From positions 1 to 63,368 of the forward strand of contig CAKOGP040000458.1 in assembly GCA_933822405.4 (NCBI GenBank): 63,368 nt of DNA, written 5' to 3'. The translations under genes were made by a program, and so were the position numbers. The DNA comes from Cylindrotheca closterium (taxonomy: Eukaryota > Bacillariophyta > Bacillariophyceae > Bacillariales > Bacillariaceae). Below are positions 1-12,294 of this stretch, one piece after another. Under the pieces are notes generated by a model. It was given only the letters and a program-made list of their open reading frames with translations, was not told the DNA's origin and ran no database searches. Within the stretch, counting starts at the first letter, position 1. Each line of letters begins with the position of its first letter.

Positions 1-1847
1 GGAGGGGTATGTAGAAGATAGTAGAGATGGCGGTAATGGTGTAATGAGTGGCTATTTACTGAAGCCCACTCCACGTGCCAAAGTGCCGACCGTTTGATGG
101 AAGGTCGGCCCAGAGGGTGGGTGTGGTGGGAAACTTTTTCTATTCTATGCCTAGTCAACGTTGACGTGTCTTACAACTTCGATCCTGATGCGTTAGGAAG
201 GAGAAAAGACAAGAATATGCGATCGCTGTTGTTGAGGAGTCGCTGCGGGATCTCTGCTGCGCGCACCGCACTCGTTCAATAGTCACTTTGTTCTTCGCTC
301 CGTCCACCGGGTCCCCCACTACGAGAAGGATTGAATATGCGAGGTGGAAAACGGAATCTCCCCTCTTCTTTTTTCCCTTTCCTTTTTCCTTTTTTTTTAC
401 CCCCAAGATAGCCATCTCTTGCATCAGCTCGAAGGGCAGACGAACGGCGCCAACCAAAAGATAAGCATCGACCCCCCACACATTGGTACCTGAATGTTAT
501 TCCTATTCAGTGTGCCCTTAGGTCTATAGTTGTTAAATGGAGTAAGCTTGATCGAATGTCGCCCCAACATCTAACTGGTTTGTCTCTGTTATTATGCCTC
601 CTGAACCCCCGGAATTTTCGCTTTTAGACGCGCCTACTATATATGGAATAGTACAACCCGAAATTGGTGTTATTACACTCTGTACTGTACTGGTGCCTAT
701 TTTATTCGTAGTGGCACTCTCCTGGTATTTGAATGAGTTGAACGTCTTTAATCAATTTTGTGCTTCTTCTTGAAATGTAAATTAGTCGAACTACTTCAAA
801 CCGTCGTTGAGTGCTTGTTTCAGGTCGAATCTAGCGGTGAGTACCTGGTACTCGCATCTGGATCTGTCAATATTCATGGTCACAATACAAGTTGTGCAGC
901 GGGATATTACTGGTAGGTACGGTACGTTTGGATGGATGTGAGAAAAGCATGGATAGAGAGCGTACAAGGTGTATCGTACCGGGTATGTACGAGTATTGTG
1001 TACGAATACTGGGTAAAAGTGCGACGACTTGCATTTCATGGTCGTCTGCTGCTGGTCCGTTCAGAACAAAAGTCGTGCTTTTATCTCGCACCGCGCTCTC
1101 GTGTGTCGATCAGCAAATAAGGTGCGAACCGCATATTGAATATGATATATCGTTGTTTTGCAGCCCTACTGTATCTATATGAAGCTCCAGGACAAATTGA
1201 ACTCCCATGACTGCCTCTGTTGTTAGATTGATGGACTGTTCATCATTGTTTGACCGACATCATTGTTCTTCAATAGATATTTCTGGGATTCTCGTGGTGA
1301 ATGCTGGCGATTCACTGTTGTTGGGCTCCGGACTCATCATGACCGACACGGATACAGAGAAGCACTCATCAACATGTCGAATCCCTACCGGGTATATGGC
1401 TACTAGTGCACGCGAAATGCTTTCCGACTGTTGAGGGTTCTGGGTGTCCCAAGATTCTGCCCCACATATTCTAGCATTATCTCCAACACTTTGGTGTCGA
1501 TCGATGGAAGCTTTGACAGCCATCATTTAATGGGGGGAGCTCAGCCGTATACTCGACTCGCAATTGGCTTTTGAGACACCGTGATAAAACATGGAAATAT
1601 GGAGAATGTTGCAGCATAAGATATCCTACTTCACCATTGAGCGAGCGTGGTGATGAATTTAGCTTCCAACGTCATCACGATAATTCAACAACGCTATGAG
1701 GACATTTTCAAACTGAAACACTATAGGCAGCCAAGAATGTGAAAGCTATACACAAACAAACATGTCATCCTGCTTTCCCCCAAATAATATCATTCGCTGT
1801 TCAACTACAGTTCAATAAGATGGCTTCGAGCGCAGACGCGAGGCAGA
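1..1847. other. Intergenic, no supported gene
   Basis: I see no open frame with recognisable protein character on either strand here. Short frames exist but overlap one another and have low-complexity translations. The stretch at about 365-400 is a pyrimidine-rich tract. Around 860-1010 there are several GGTAC/GTACC words, also seen in other intergenic spacers of this window. The right end adjoins the stop codon of the first cyclase/PDE gene. Confidence 0.5.
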
Positions 1848-4800
1848 TCACACGCTGGAGTTCGTTGCAGGACGCTTCTTCAGGCTTGCCACCATCTCTG
1901 CCACAATCTCCTCTCCACGAATTTCCCATTCTTCGCGATTGCTTCTGGCATAGTTCTGTATAAGTGGGAGTTGGCGTGTTAGTTGTTGAAGTGTATTGCG
2001 TACGAGAATACATTTGTCAACACATCGAACATACCAGAAACTCGTCGCTAGACTTTCCAAATACGCCACAGCTCTCCAGCTTCTTTGCCAATGGGATGAT
2101 GTAAAAGTCGAAAAAGCCCATCTCGCCCTTGTACCATGTCAAAGCAGGATCCGAGTCGCTTCGACCCTGGACGTACGCCGCATGCATCTCATGAAACAGA
2201 CGCTCGTTCCACTTTCGGTAAACACTGAAACGCACAACAAAAACAACAAGAGATGAGGAATTGGTAGGACAAGCGGAGAAAGACGCAACAAAGAAATATG
2301 GAACGTACTGCCAATGCTGCATCGTATGACTGACATCTGATGCTTGAATCAAGTGCTCAATCACAATCGTTGCCTTCCGATTGATACTCTCACGGCTCTC
2401 ATTGTCAAGTTCCTCGATGTTACCTTGATTCTTGAATGCCTTGTCCCATCGATTGTTTCGCAAGTTCTTCAAGTCCTTGTCCACGATGTCTGTTGCCATG
2501 ACTGCGTTCACTGCCAACTCTCGGAATCGGATAATTTCAGCTGGAGTGGCACAAAGGTGCTCTCGAAGGGTTGCAAAACGGTCGCTCATGAAAAGATTCC
2601 AGGAAAGCACAAAGCTGTTCTGTTCGGCCACACTACGATTCTCGTACTTGGCCGCGACGACGGCTCCTTCTTTCACCAGCTGAGCATTGGTTACGCCTAC
2701 ACCATAGGAAATAGAACGAGACAAGGTGAGTCGCAAGAAGGCTGTGAAGACTAGTTTCTGATGCATCGGTCAATCATGGCTTACCTTCGTGATCTACATC
2801 ATGGATCAAAGCAGCAAATGCACAGGCAAATTGAGTCAAAGGATCCGATGTAATGCCGTAAGTATGATCATGCAGGTTTGCTTTCACGTGGAAGGAATCA
2901 TCGTCAGATTCGTTCTCGTTTTCCATCATTTCAAAGTCGGTCGGAGCTATGATTCTCGATAGCAACTTGATGACGCTCATAGTAACGTGACTTGCATGCT
3001 CGAAGTTGTGGAAGGAATTGCATCTGTACAGACTAGCAATTGTACTGATGAAATCGCGCAACTGGGTTGAGACACTGGTTGGGATGTCGATTGTATGTGC
3101 ATCTTCCTGCGAGTCTTCGACTGCTTGGTCGAATTCCGGAAGCCAAATAGTTTCTCGGACATCGTGAAGTGGCTTGAAGTCGTCCTTCTTCATATCTTCA
3201 ACAATTCCGAGATCCACAGCCGACAGGTCGTTCGAATCTTTCTTAGCAGCAGCATAGGCATTCCTTCTTGCAACAATCTGCTTGAGAATGTCAGTGAATA
3301 CAGTCACATTCCAATCGACTAGCCTATCTTCGCGATCGCAAGTATCATCAGGCTGGTTTCCAAATGTTGCATGGAACGATTCTTCGAAACTGGTGTTGCT
3401 TCTATCCGAAGTAGACACGGTGTCGGAGCCGGTCCCGGTAGAGTTCCTTGCACTTTGACCAATCCAATACGTTTGGAGATCACCCTTTCCCTTTGCGATG
3501 ATTGTTCCCTCGCGTTTGACTAGCCAATGACCCTTTTGACACTTTCGTAGATGATCCGCCGTGTCCAATGAAACATGGATTCGACCTGCAGCACCCGTGC
3601 TTTCAACTCGAGCTGCCACGTTCATTGTGTCCCCTGCCATTGAAAGTAACAAAAACAAACGTTAGATCAGACTTCGACTTGATTTTTTGAATAGGATGAC
3701 AAGAAGACAGCTTATCGTACCGAACAATTGGAATCTCGCCTTCTCTCCTCGAATGACACCTGCGGTAACAGGTCCTGAGTGGATACCAATTCGAAGCAAC
3801 AGGTCTGCAGTGTCGGGTCCAAGTTTGGTTTCCAACGTTTGTGCCATATGCTTCATGGCACAAGATATCTTGTGGGCGTACTTTACCATCAGCACAGCGT
3901 GATCTACGGGAGGTCAAGAGAAAACGAGTCAAACATGAGACCAATGATTATACGACGTATCCGACCTCAAAATCAGTATCTTTAAATCTCACCTTTGCGA
4001 TATGTTGGAATTCCGGTCGCAGCAACATAGCAATCACCGACGGTCTCCACCTTGAAAACCTTGCTGTGTTTGGTGAGGCGGTCAAATTCACCATAGACAG
4101 TCTCCAGTAAAGTGAATACTTGCGATGGTTCCCTCACAGATGACCACGCAGTGAAGCCACAGATATCAGCGAACATGACAGTCGTGGTCGCAAAATAGTC
4201 GGCAAGCGGTGGTCGCGACAAGTCAGTAAGTGGATCACTCGTTGGATCAAGGAGCTCGTGGAAGTTTCGTGGGTTCTTCCTGTAGCTTTCGTCGCCAATG
4301 ATCTTGTTGCGAATGTTGTCAGGGAAAAGAGAAGTGATGACAGCATTTGATCTCGCTGCATTCGCTACCAGAGTTTCGTTTCGCTTGTGGACAAACGAAT
4401 TGTACACGAAGAACACTGCAATCATAAAGGCAAAGGACCCGGCGATGCAAACAGTGTACAAAAGTGGCACCGGTGTCAGATACAAGTTTGCAAACTTGTT
4501 GTCGGGATACAAGTGCATCGAGTACATGCAGTGTCCTTGTATGGCTTCAAAATCGGGATGAGTGTGAAGGGCAAGGTTCACAAAGCGCTCGTGTTCAACG
4601 AGCCCGGCGTGCTGCATATCCCCTTCTCCGAGATAGAAAGCATCCGGGCCTGAAGTAGAGTTGACAAGTATAGAAGTTAGAAGTTGTCGTCTTTCCAATA
4701 TAGAATGAGGAATTGAATGAAGATGAATACATACCATTTATTTCGTAGTTAAAGCTCTGACCGCAGCTATTCTTCAGGATTGCATGGATCCCAATCACAC

Positions 4801-6087
4801 TTTCTGGTAGAAGATTCTGGAAAGAGAAATCCCAAGCCATTGGTGAGCCAATGACAGCAACAATTGGACTGTCTGTGTCTTCCGAATCCAAATACACTGG
4901 AGTGAATACAAAGCTATGAGGAAATTCTGTCGAAGATCCTTCAATCTCACTGTGCATGGCAGCATGTTCTTCATTGGACAATGTTAGCTCTGCGGTTGCA
5001 TAAGGTCGAACTTTTGATATCAAGGGCTCAGTATGTTTCAATACTTTGATAGCCTCCACGATATTTGCGTAGTCAGGAACACTGGCCACATTCCAATTGA
5101 AGGCTCCGTACGAGAACATGGGTGGCGAAAAGTGCCCCAAGGGAAAATAAACTTCGCGATCAATATCTTCAACAAATCCTGTTTTTGAACCCACAGTGAA
5201 AAACGATTTGTATCCGACTGGGTTCAAATCGTCCAGATTGCCATTTTCGATCATGTGTGCTTCGTAGACAATCTGTTCGTAGTTGTTGTCGGCATACTTC
5301 AAATAGGTTTGTTTGTTTTCTTTTGTCACGAGGGGGAACAAAACAGTGGCTTCTGCTCCAGAAATCTTCAATATGTGCTCGGCATAGGCCCCAAACTTCG
5401 GGAGATGCACGAAGGGCCAAGTCTGGTTGGTTGCAGCAGCGTAGTCAGAGATGATTGTGGCAAAGGTACGGAAGCCCTCGCTAATGTCTTGCTGCTGCCG
5501 AATGGCGGTCTCAGCGAGGGCTTCAGAGAACTGATCGTACTGTGAACGGGAAGAAGATGAGACAAAGTCATGGGTACACCGGCGTATATAGTGGTCATGA
5601 GATTACGTACCGCGAGGTTCAAAGCCTTTTGTTCCTCCAGGTGCAAAAAGTGGAATGTGAGTCCACACACTGCCGTCCCGATCACTGAAATCAGAGATAG
5701 TAGAGCCGAGCGCCAAAGTTGGACATGGCGATCCGCGTTACGAGAACGATTGCGGATCTCTTGAACTTCATCTCGTTTTGCAGCAGATGATTCTTCGTCG
5801 GTATCAGAATTGTTAGACACACTTTTGATTTTCCTGGTACCAGCCCTCAGATCTTCATGATCATCCAAGTCCAGGCTCGTACTATCTAGATGTCGCATTT
5901 TTTCACTTGACGCAGCAGATTGCAAGAAACTTGGTATCATGCTAAATCTTTGTTTTCTGAGATTTGTGAGAGTTTCCTCTTGTGTGGGATCATTTTGTTT
6001 GTATTGAACGCGGACTTTGGTGGGGGAACTTTTATCCCGATTCTTGGCCGGAATGTCGTTTGGTCCAATCAAATCAAGTAAAATCAT
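1848..6087 (-). CDS. Receptor-like guanylate cyclase / cyclic-nucleotide phosphodiesterase, copy 1 (8 exons)
   Basis: Inferred exons: 6087-5611, 5539-4735, 4649-3993, 3903-3721, 3633-2785, 2696-2309, 2224-2035, 1955-1848. All introns are GT-AG and 71-91 bp long, and the exons sum to 1218 codons plus stop. The order is: cytosolic N-terminus; TM helix near residues 126-148; an exposed region of about 340 residues; TM helix near 490-512; class III cyclase domain; class I PDE domain. The cyclase keeps metal-binding Asp in FADICGF (about 589) and in VETVGDCY (about 633). The Glu of KVETVGD is the purine-selecting residue of guanylate cyclases, and TMNVAARVES supplies the catalytic Asn and Arg. The PDE keeps FHNFEHA (about 916-920) and HDVDHEGVTNAQL (about 984). 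It therefore probably makes and breaks cGMP in one membrane protein. Guanylate specificity is inferred from that Glu; the partner position is Gln, not the usual Cys. Confidence 0.9.
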
Positions 6088-8806
6088 TATGCTTTCTGTT
6101 TGGGTTTCCGGTGGATTTCCAGCATGGCGTCGTTTCCAGTGATTTTTTTATCATTAAGCACCATGCCTTTTAATGACCTGATGAAATGCTTCAGTTCTAT
6201 ATCCAAGGATGTGGGTTTTTAATCCATGCAGAACAATCCGACATTTTACACCAATGAAAAGGGCAGCCGATCAATAATGAGACTTTTCGGCTCGTGTACG
6301 CAGTAACGTTGTCTTTTCTTTAAAAAAAAAACAGGAACTGTCCGAATCAAATGCAAAGGTGACGGCAAAGCTGCTTTGTTGTTCATCTCAACACTGCTTT
6401 TGTCTAACAAATGCTGCTGGTGGTGCGTATACGAAAGAAATACTTCGTCTGCCCTCCATGCAATTTGCGACTTCGACGAGGTGCAAGTCGCCAGGAAAGT
6501 CAAACATGATCTCTTACACTGGAAAAAACATAACAACAATATCACTGAACTAGTATCACTGGAATAGATTACTCCATATTGACGTGGATTTTAAAATGAA
6601 CACCACCATTGAGGACAAGACGCATTCAAATGCAAATACTGTACACCCAAAAGAAAATTCGCCCTCCGGCCAAACAAGCAACGACCAGCAGGCATTTTAC
6701 CAAAACTCAAGCAGCCAGTATCTCAAGCAGGCAGTACAGTATCTAGATCGGTTTTGCATTCAATCGTTGCAATGAGCGATTTGTCAGCTGCCAGGAGCAG
6801 CCAGACTCCGAAAAGCCACGTACCCGGTATTGATGATCAGAGCGCACTACAGTATTAGTATGCTACAGATGTCAAATGATTTCGACTCTGGTACTGGTAC
6901 CTGGTACGTTGTTCCAGGTACACGTACGTGTATTACTGATTACTGGTATGGTACACTCTACAGTATGGTAACTCTACAGTATGGTACAGTATTGCGTCCT
7001 GTATGTAGATTATTGGACTTTTTGAATCTCCCAAGGCGGCGGGCAGCTCCCGTCATGAGTTTTGCCACGTACACGTGTACGAGTAAAGAACCTTTCATGC
7101 GCGCACCGCTTCTATTATATCATCAACATCCATTGATTGCGATAATATTACTGCACGAATAAGCCAGTAATGGCAAAAGCTTTCTTGCCTTCATCTTCCA
7201 CCATAAGAAAAAATGATGCATAGCTACGACAATATCTGCACCTTATTGTCATCTCTGATTTTTTCTACGAAGTGATTCGATAGCACGCTGCGGTTTCTTC
7301 GGTCTCGTCCACGATCATTATTGTCTCAAACACCAACAGTGGTTCTGAAATAGTTGTGCTCGCACGGCTTTTGGACTCCCAGGCCGTTCCGAAACGGATG
7401 ATATTTGAATTTTTCGGCTGAAGCTGTTGCTATTGTTGTTTGTATAAGGCCCTGCCGCAGTATACCTACAGTATCATCTGATGTTTGCCAACAGAGCAAC
7501 AATAAGTCTGTCATTCTTGCACGGCAAACGCTTATTAGTATGTACCGAGCTCATCAAACAAGTGCCAATATTCATCAAAACCCCAGATAATGCACATGAC
7601 GCTAACCGTAAGAGACGAAAAGATGAAAGCAGATGCTGCGACAAGCTTCTTTGGTACACTGAATAATTTCTGAGCTCCGATTGGAGTTCAAGTCTGGTCG
7701 CCATGCTGTTTGATCCAACAAATGGTTGCTTTGGGTGACCTTTTGGGGTCAACAAAGGTCTCTAGCTGCAGATAAGTTGGCTAGGGCAAGAACTATGGGC
7801 TATGTTGGTATCTATTACGATTCCTAAAGGTTGGCTCAATAACTCTTCTCCTTGCACAAACAAGACTATACACCTTTCGCATGGTGGCATCATCACTCTT
7901 TCACTTATTCTCGGCGTCCCATGGAGCCCTCGTGGAAGTGTATCAGTCAGTCCTACGTAAGTGCGCAATATCCTCTTTGAAACTATAGCCTTGGACACAA
8001 GATCTCTAGTGTGCGCTGTTGACATGGGCCAAATTCGAACCCGAACTCCCAATTCAAAATCTGGCACAATTCAGAGGTTGGTGTATTGGTGGAACCCCCA
8101 AGGCGCGAACAGAAAACAGCATCGCACCGCTCTCTTCTCTGGGTGCAGTGAAAACGACTGAGCCAATTCCTAGAATAAGTTTCCGACCATTTCACTAGCA
8201 ACGCCGGCCGACAAGAGGCGTTGATTTGGGATATAGTTGCCGGTTTGCTGTCTCGTTCGTCAGGTCACCGCATGGCCAGTACACGTATATGTAGAGAAGG
8301 AAAACACTCAACAATACACACCAAAGCATGCAATGGGGTCACAATAAGGATCCGCCAGAACAAGTGATTGACGGGATGGACTGTGAAGCTACATTTACTG
8401 ATATGTTGGATTTGTTGGTGTCGTATGTTCGTGGCTTTCTAGGTTCCTACACGACAATGCCCATCGCCGTCTAGACTGAGCCAAATAATCGGCATTAGTG
8501 GACTCCATAAGAACAGAAGTTGGAATCAGATGATATTGCATTGATATATTAAATGCGTTCTGAGCTGCGATTCAAGTTGAAGTTTTGCCTCAATCATGCC
8601 ACAATCATCCACTTTTGATCGATTGAACCGTTTGATGGAACGCTTTATTGCAGCGTATCCTTTGGGCTCCATACTGTAGGAATGAAACCCTGAAAAAATC
8701 AAGATTCCCCACGTGTCCTCCACTGTTAAGGAAGTACTGAGCAACTATCTACCAGGGGAGGGACTTTGGGGAGAACCCCACTGTTTCAATTACAAATCGT
8801 TTTGGA

Positions 8807-8837
<31 letters not shown>

Positions 8838-8911
8838 GCAAGTTTTCGAAAAATGGTGATATTTGTTGGAACTCCTCGATTGATATTTGGGTCCTCATAG
8901 CACTGCCCCTT
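6088..8911. other. Intergenic spacer between cyclase/PDE 1 and GT31 genes
   Basis: No supported gene is seen. The cyclase/PDE gene starts at 6087 and the glycosyltransferase gene ends at 8912, so this holds the promoter of the former and the 3' flank of the latter. Features noticed are a GGTAC/GTACC-rich patch near 6890-6990 and a CAA/TTG trinucleotide run near 8812-8837. Small open frames (for example 6584-6775 and 7474-7755) have no recognisable domains and are not supported. Confidence 0.5.
8812..8837. repeat. TTG/CAA trinucleotide microsatellite
   Basis: About eight TTG units lie in a row just downstream of the GT31 gene's stop codon. It would encode polyglutamine only if the upstream stop were bypassed, so it is most likely in the 3' untranslated region. 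Confidence 0.8.
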
Positions 8912-10525
8912 TTATAATGTGGATGATATGCTTCGATTACAGCTCTGAATATTTTGGACATAGTGAAAAAGGTAACGAGCCATGGCTGGATTCTTGATAT
9001 AATGAAAGTTGACAGTTTCGGATGAGCAACTTTTATTCCCTATCAAAATTTCACCCCAGTGCTTTATGAAATCATAATACCAGAACTTTTTCTTATACCC
9101 TTTGTAGGAATACTCAAAATCCGGCATCCAATGATGAAATCGCTCCCGCATTTGATTGTCTCGTGTGTCCTCGAAAGTGATATTGCAGGCATATTCCAAG
9201 CAAATTCCTGTCATGACATCCTCCCCGGCTGTCCTCAAACTTGGTTTGCAAACATCGTCCTCCAAGTGGTCGAGTAAGCACTGGAGGGTCGGTCGCGAGA
9301 GGACATAGCCACCCCCTCCAGTATTGAAGCCCACCTCTTGGCCCAGCTCCTTTCCTTTGAAGCGTCTCCCGAGATAGTGAGTTTCGCTAGAATTCATGGT
9401 TCCAAGATAGTTTTTCAAGTTTTGTGGGTAGACCACAAGGTCATCGCCACCCATGTAGAACCAATCGAATTCCGATAGATAGTGTTTCCCAACAAATTGA
9501 AAAATACTCCGAATTTTTTGCCACATGTTGCCGTACTTTTCTCTCCCCAAATGCGGAATACTAATGGCAGGTATGCGAGGATCAGACTTTGTCGAGAAGG
9601 CAAGGTAACCATCACAGCCTGGCGCCCATGTTTCCCGCTGTGCTCGAATCGAGTTGGCATGCTTCCCCTCCACGGTATATACAAAACAGAAAATTTTGTT
9701 GTCCGTTGTTTCTGGCGTTCTCGAAATTGGCGCTCCAACTATCTGTGCCTCATCCAATAATTTCCTCGTGGTGTCGCTACTTTTCACCATATGGCATAGT
9801 TCGCTTGGTAATGGAGGAGGCCAAGGCCTCCCATTGGCATCGTGACCATCCAAAAACATTCGACGCAACATGGTGACATCAGGGATCCAACCCTCCCCAG
9901 GATCAAGAGAGGACATGTTTCCGCCTGGTACACCCTCAATATAATCCTCCTGGGAATCGCGACAAAATTTGCAATTCTCGTGCTTCTTCGCACTACATTC
10001 CACCCAGGAACAATCCATTGCATGTGGTTCTGGTTGCCATCCATACCAATGGTTCACAACAGCATGAGTGCCATTGATATAATATATATTGTTCGCGGAC
10101 AGATTTTGGGTGCTAGCATGATACGACGACGATGGTGACAAGTTTATGTGATCCGCTGTTGAATCATTATGATGGGATGACGTTGATGACGCGGCGGCGT
10201 ATTCAGATGAATAATCTTTGTTCTCGGAAAGGTCTTTGGATTCAGCAGGAGATGATGATGCTGATGCTGATGCTGACGGTGATGCTGACGGTGATGCTGA
10301 TGCTGATGCTGACGCCGATGAATTGTTTGTGTATTCAGATGCGCTATTCAGCACTCTGGTATTCTCTTTGTATTGCGATGAGTCACCGCGATCTTGTTCT
10401 TGCGTTGAAGCAGATGCTTCCCACTGTGAAGCACCGTAAACCCGCAACTTTCGTGAGTTACCAAAAAAGTAGAGAGCGACTAGACCACAGAGTCCCAAAT
10501 ATCCAAATAAACGTTTTCCACCCAT
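8912..10525 (-). CDS. GT31-like type II membrane glycosyltransferase (C1GALT/fringe type), copy a
   Basis: The product is 537 residues, starting at the Met of MGGKRLFGYLG. The frame is open for 27 more codons upstream, but this Met sits directly before the membrane anchor and is conserved in a paralogue at 28.1 kb. Order: short cytosolic tail; anchor at about residues 8-22; Ser/Ala/Asp-rich stalk with SASASPSAS repeats; Cys-rich WYGWQP...CRDS segment; catalytic domain. The catalytic part has an FCFVYT strand, the RAQRETWAPGCD block, and EFDWFYMGGDDLVVYPQNL near residue 360, where GGDD stands in for the metal-binding DDD/DxD motif of core-1 beta-1,3-galactosyltransferases. A late GEDVMTGICLE block also fits GT31. 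It is probably a Golgi enzyme adding a beta-1,3-linked sugar; donor and acceptor are unknown. The gene is single-exon and the only one of three copies in the window that looks intact. Confidence 0.82.
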   Translation of the reverse strand: MGGKRLFGYLGLCGLVALYFFGNSRKLRVYGASQWEASASTQEQDRGDSSQYKENTRVLNSASEYTNNSSASASASASPSASPSASASASSSPAESKDLSENKDYSSEYAAASSTSSHHNDSTADHINLSPSSSYHASTQNLSANNIYYINGTHAVVNHWYGWQPEPHAMDCSWVECSAKKHENCKFCRDSQEDYIEGVPGGNMSSLDPGEGWIPDVTMLRRMFLDGHDANGRPWPPPLPSELCHMVKSSDTTRKLLDEAQIVGAPISRTPETTDNKIFCFVYTVEGKHANSIRAQRETWAPGCDGYLAFSTKSDPRIPAISIPHLGREKYGNMWQKIRSIFQFVGKHYLSEFDWFYMGGDDLVVYPQNLKNYLGTMNSSETHYLGRRFKGKELGQEVGFNTGGGGYVLSRPTLQCLLDHLEDDVCKPSLRTAGEDVMTGICLEYACNITFEDTRDNQMRERFHHWMPDFEYSYKGYKKKFWYYDFIKHWGEILIGNKSCSSETVNFHYIKNPAMARYLFHYVQNIQSCNRSISSTL

Positions 10526-12294
10526 TCTAATTCGTTCCTTCGGTAGGTCAAACAAATACAAATGGCTTGTTTGCTGGGAATTAATCTTATGCTGTATAAT
10601 ATTCACAGCTTTGATCTGCTGAGCAAAATCAAAAGTGACGTCGTTATATAGTGCGGGCGGGCGTGGTTCTGTTTTGTTCCCATATCATAATATCAAGAAT
10701 CGCGTAACTTATTAGGATCAAATCCAGAATCAGCTGAGCACTTTTGGGCAATGCTACTATATGGTACCGGTAGAGGATATTTTTCAATATTGCATGCAAG
10801 GTTGTTCCGAACCTGGATCTTCAACAAAAATATTGTGCACAAGCGCTATTAATATACAATACCTGAGTTTAATTATGACTATAATATACCGCTACCGGTA
10901 CCGGTAGATTCAAGATGATAGATGACAGGCAATGGATGACATTGAACATACAGCATTGTTCGTACGACCTATTGTGATCAGCGATAGACAGAGGAGTGGA
11001 TGTGTTTGGTTCATTAATTCGGCAAATAAGGCTCCGGAATCCCAAATTTCGCTAGAGCAAAACAGAAACGCAAAGCAGAATTGGATGCTCGTGAGAATTG
11101 GACTGGTCAGAAGAAGGTTGTTCATGTCGAAATGATATTACAGTACTAAAGTTCCAAGAAAAATCCGTCTTTCCCAAGAATCGCACCATTGTTACAAATC
11201 AATCGTTGATGGCTTGGGTTCAGTGCGTGCATAGTGGAATGACTTTCAGGGCCAAAAGATGGAAGAGATGGCGCCGCTTGAAGTAAAGCGCCTCACCGGA
11301 TACATGAATTTGCTAATGCGCCTCTCCTATGCCTTGGTGGTTGTGTTTGGTGGTCAGTTCATCTTGGAACTCGTCGAAACAAGTGACCTCCGCATCCTAG
11401 CTACAGTCTACTACGGCTTGCACCAAGAGAGCAGTCAGCAATCAACTTTTGAGGGTTGGACACGAGGAATACCTATACTAGTGCTCACAGACTCAGAGGT
11501 ACTGGTGGAGCAGCGGAAGTTCTCAGAGGTAGATGTTCAACACTATGGGGTGTCGCAGTTCTTGAACGGGTGGCTTTGCTATCAAGAACTGTAGGATACT
11601 GATGTATATGTTATTGTGTGGCATCTGAGAAACCTGGACCTATCAAATCGACTGATTTTCTCTGTATGTAGCAGTTCTCATCCTTATATATGTTCTTTCC
11701 GTAGTGGTTGACAATCCAATGTGGTGGAAGCTATTCAATCTCAAAGCTATGATCCAACAGTTGAATCCGAGATATTGATGAGACAACGTATAGAGTGAAT
11801 GCCAGCTTTTGACAATTTCGCCCGAACTTCAAACCTTCGACCCAAGAAGGCAATGCTCCGGATCGATTGGCTGAGTCATTCATTCGTTCAGCCACGCACC
11901 TTACTACTGTCCCGCTACAAGAGTGCATCTCAACTAAGAAACCAGAAACTCTGTGCCAAATGATGTATAGAGTGCGGTCACTGTGAATACTAAAACACTG
12001 TCGATGATCGCTCGTCATCGTCGAATAAACAATAAGCGGCATATATATCGATGGGAAAATTCGTTCGTGATATATTTTCCGGTATATAGGATGAAACTAT
12101 ATCACTTCCAAAGCCTGCGAACGCTACATGCCGGGGAATATACAAAACATCTAACATACATCATCATTATTTCCCCCTACTATTTTTTATAACATCTGCA
12201 ATAAAAATGAATTCCAATTCCCCAGTCCTAGCAGAATCGAACAGAAGTATGGTCGAGTAAAACGGCTCCGGGAGTAGAGCTTGCGACTGAAGAC
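10526..12294. other. Intergenic spacer between GT31-a and cyclase/PDE 2
   Basis: It holds the GT31-a promoter and the 3' flank of the second cyclase/PDE gene. ACCGGTACCGGTAG words occur near 10,895-10,910. An open frame at 11259-11594 (111 codons) has one hydrophobic stretch but no recognisable domain, no paralogue in the window and no clear context, so it is not called as a gene. Confidence 0.5.

Noticed and set aside
155..481. Minus-strand open frame of 108 codons
   Set aside because: Lys-rich text comes from a pyrimidine tract; no domain, no paralogue, and two frames overlap there equally well.
11259..11594. Plus-strand frame of 111 codons with a hydrophobic segment
   Set aside because: No recognisable family, no splice partners and no conservation within the window.
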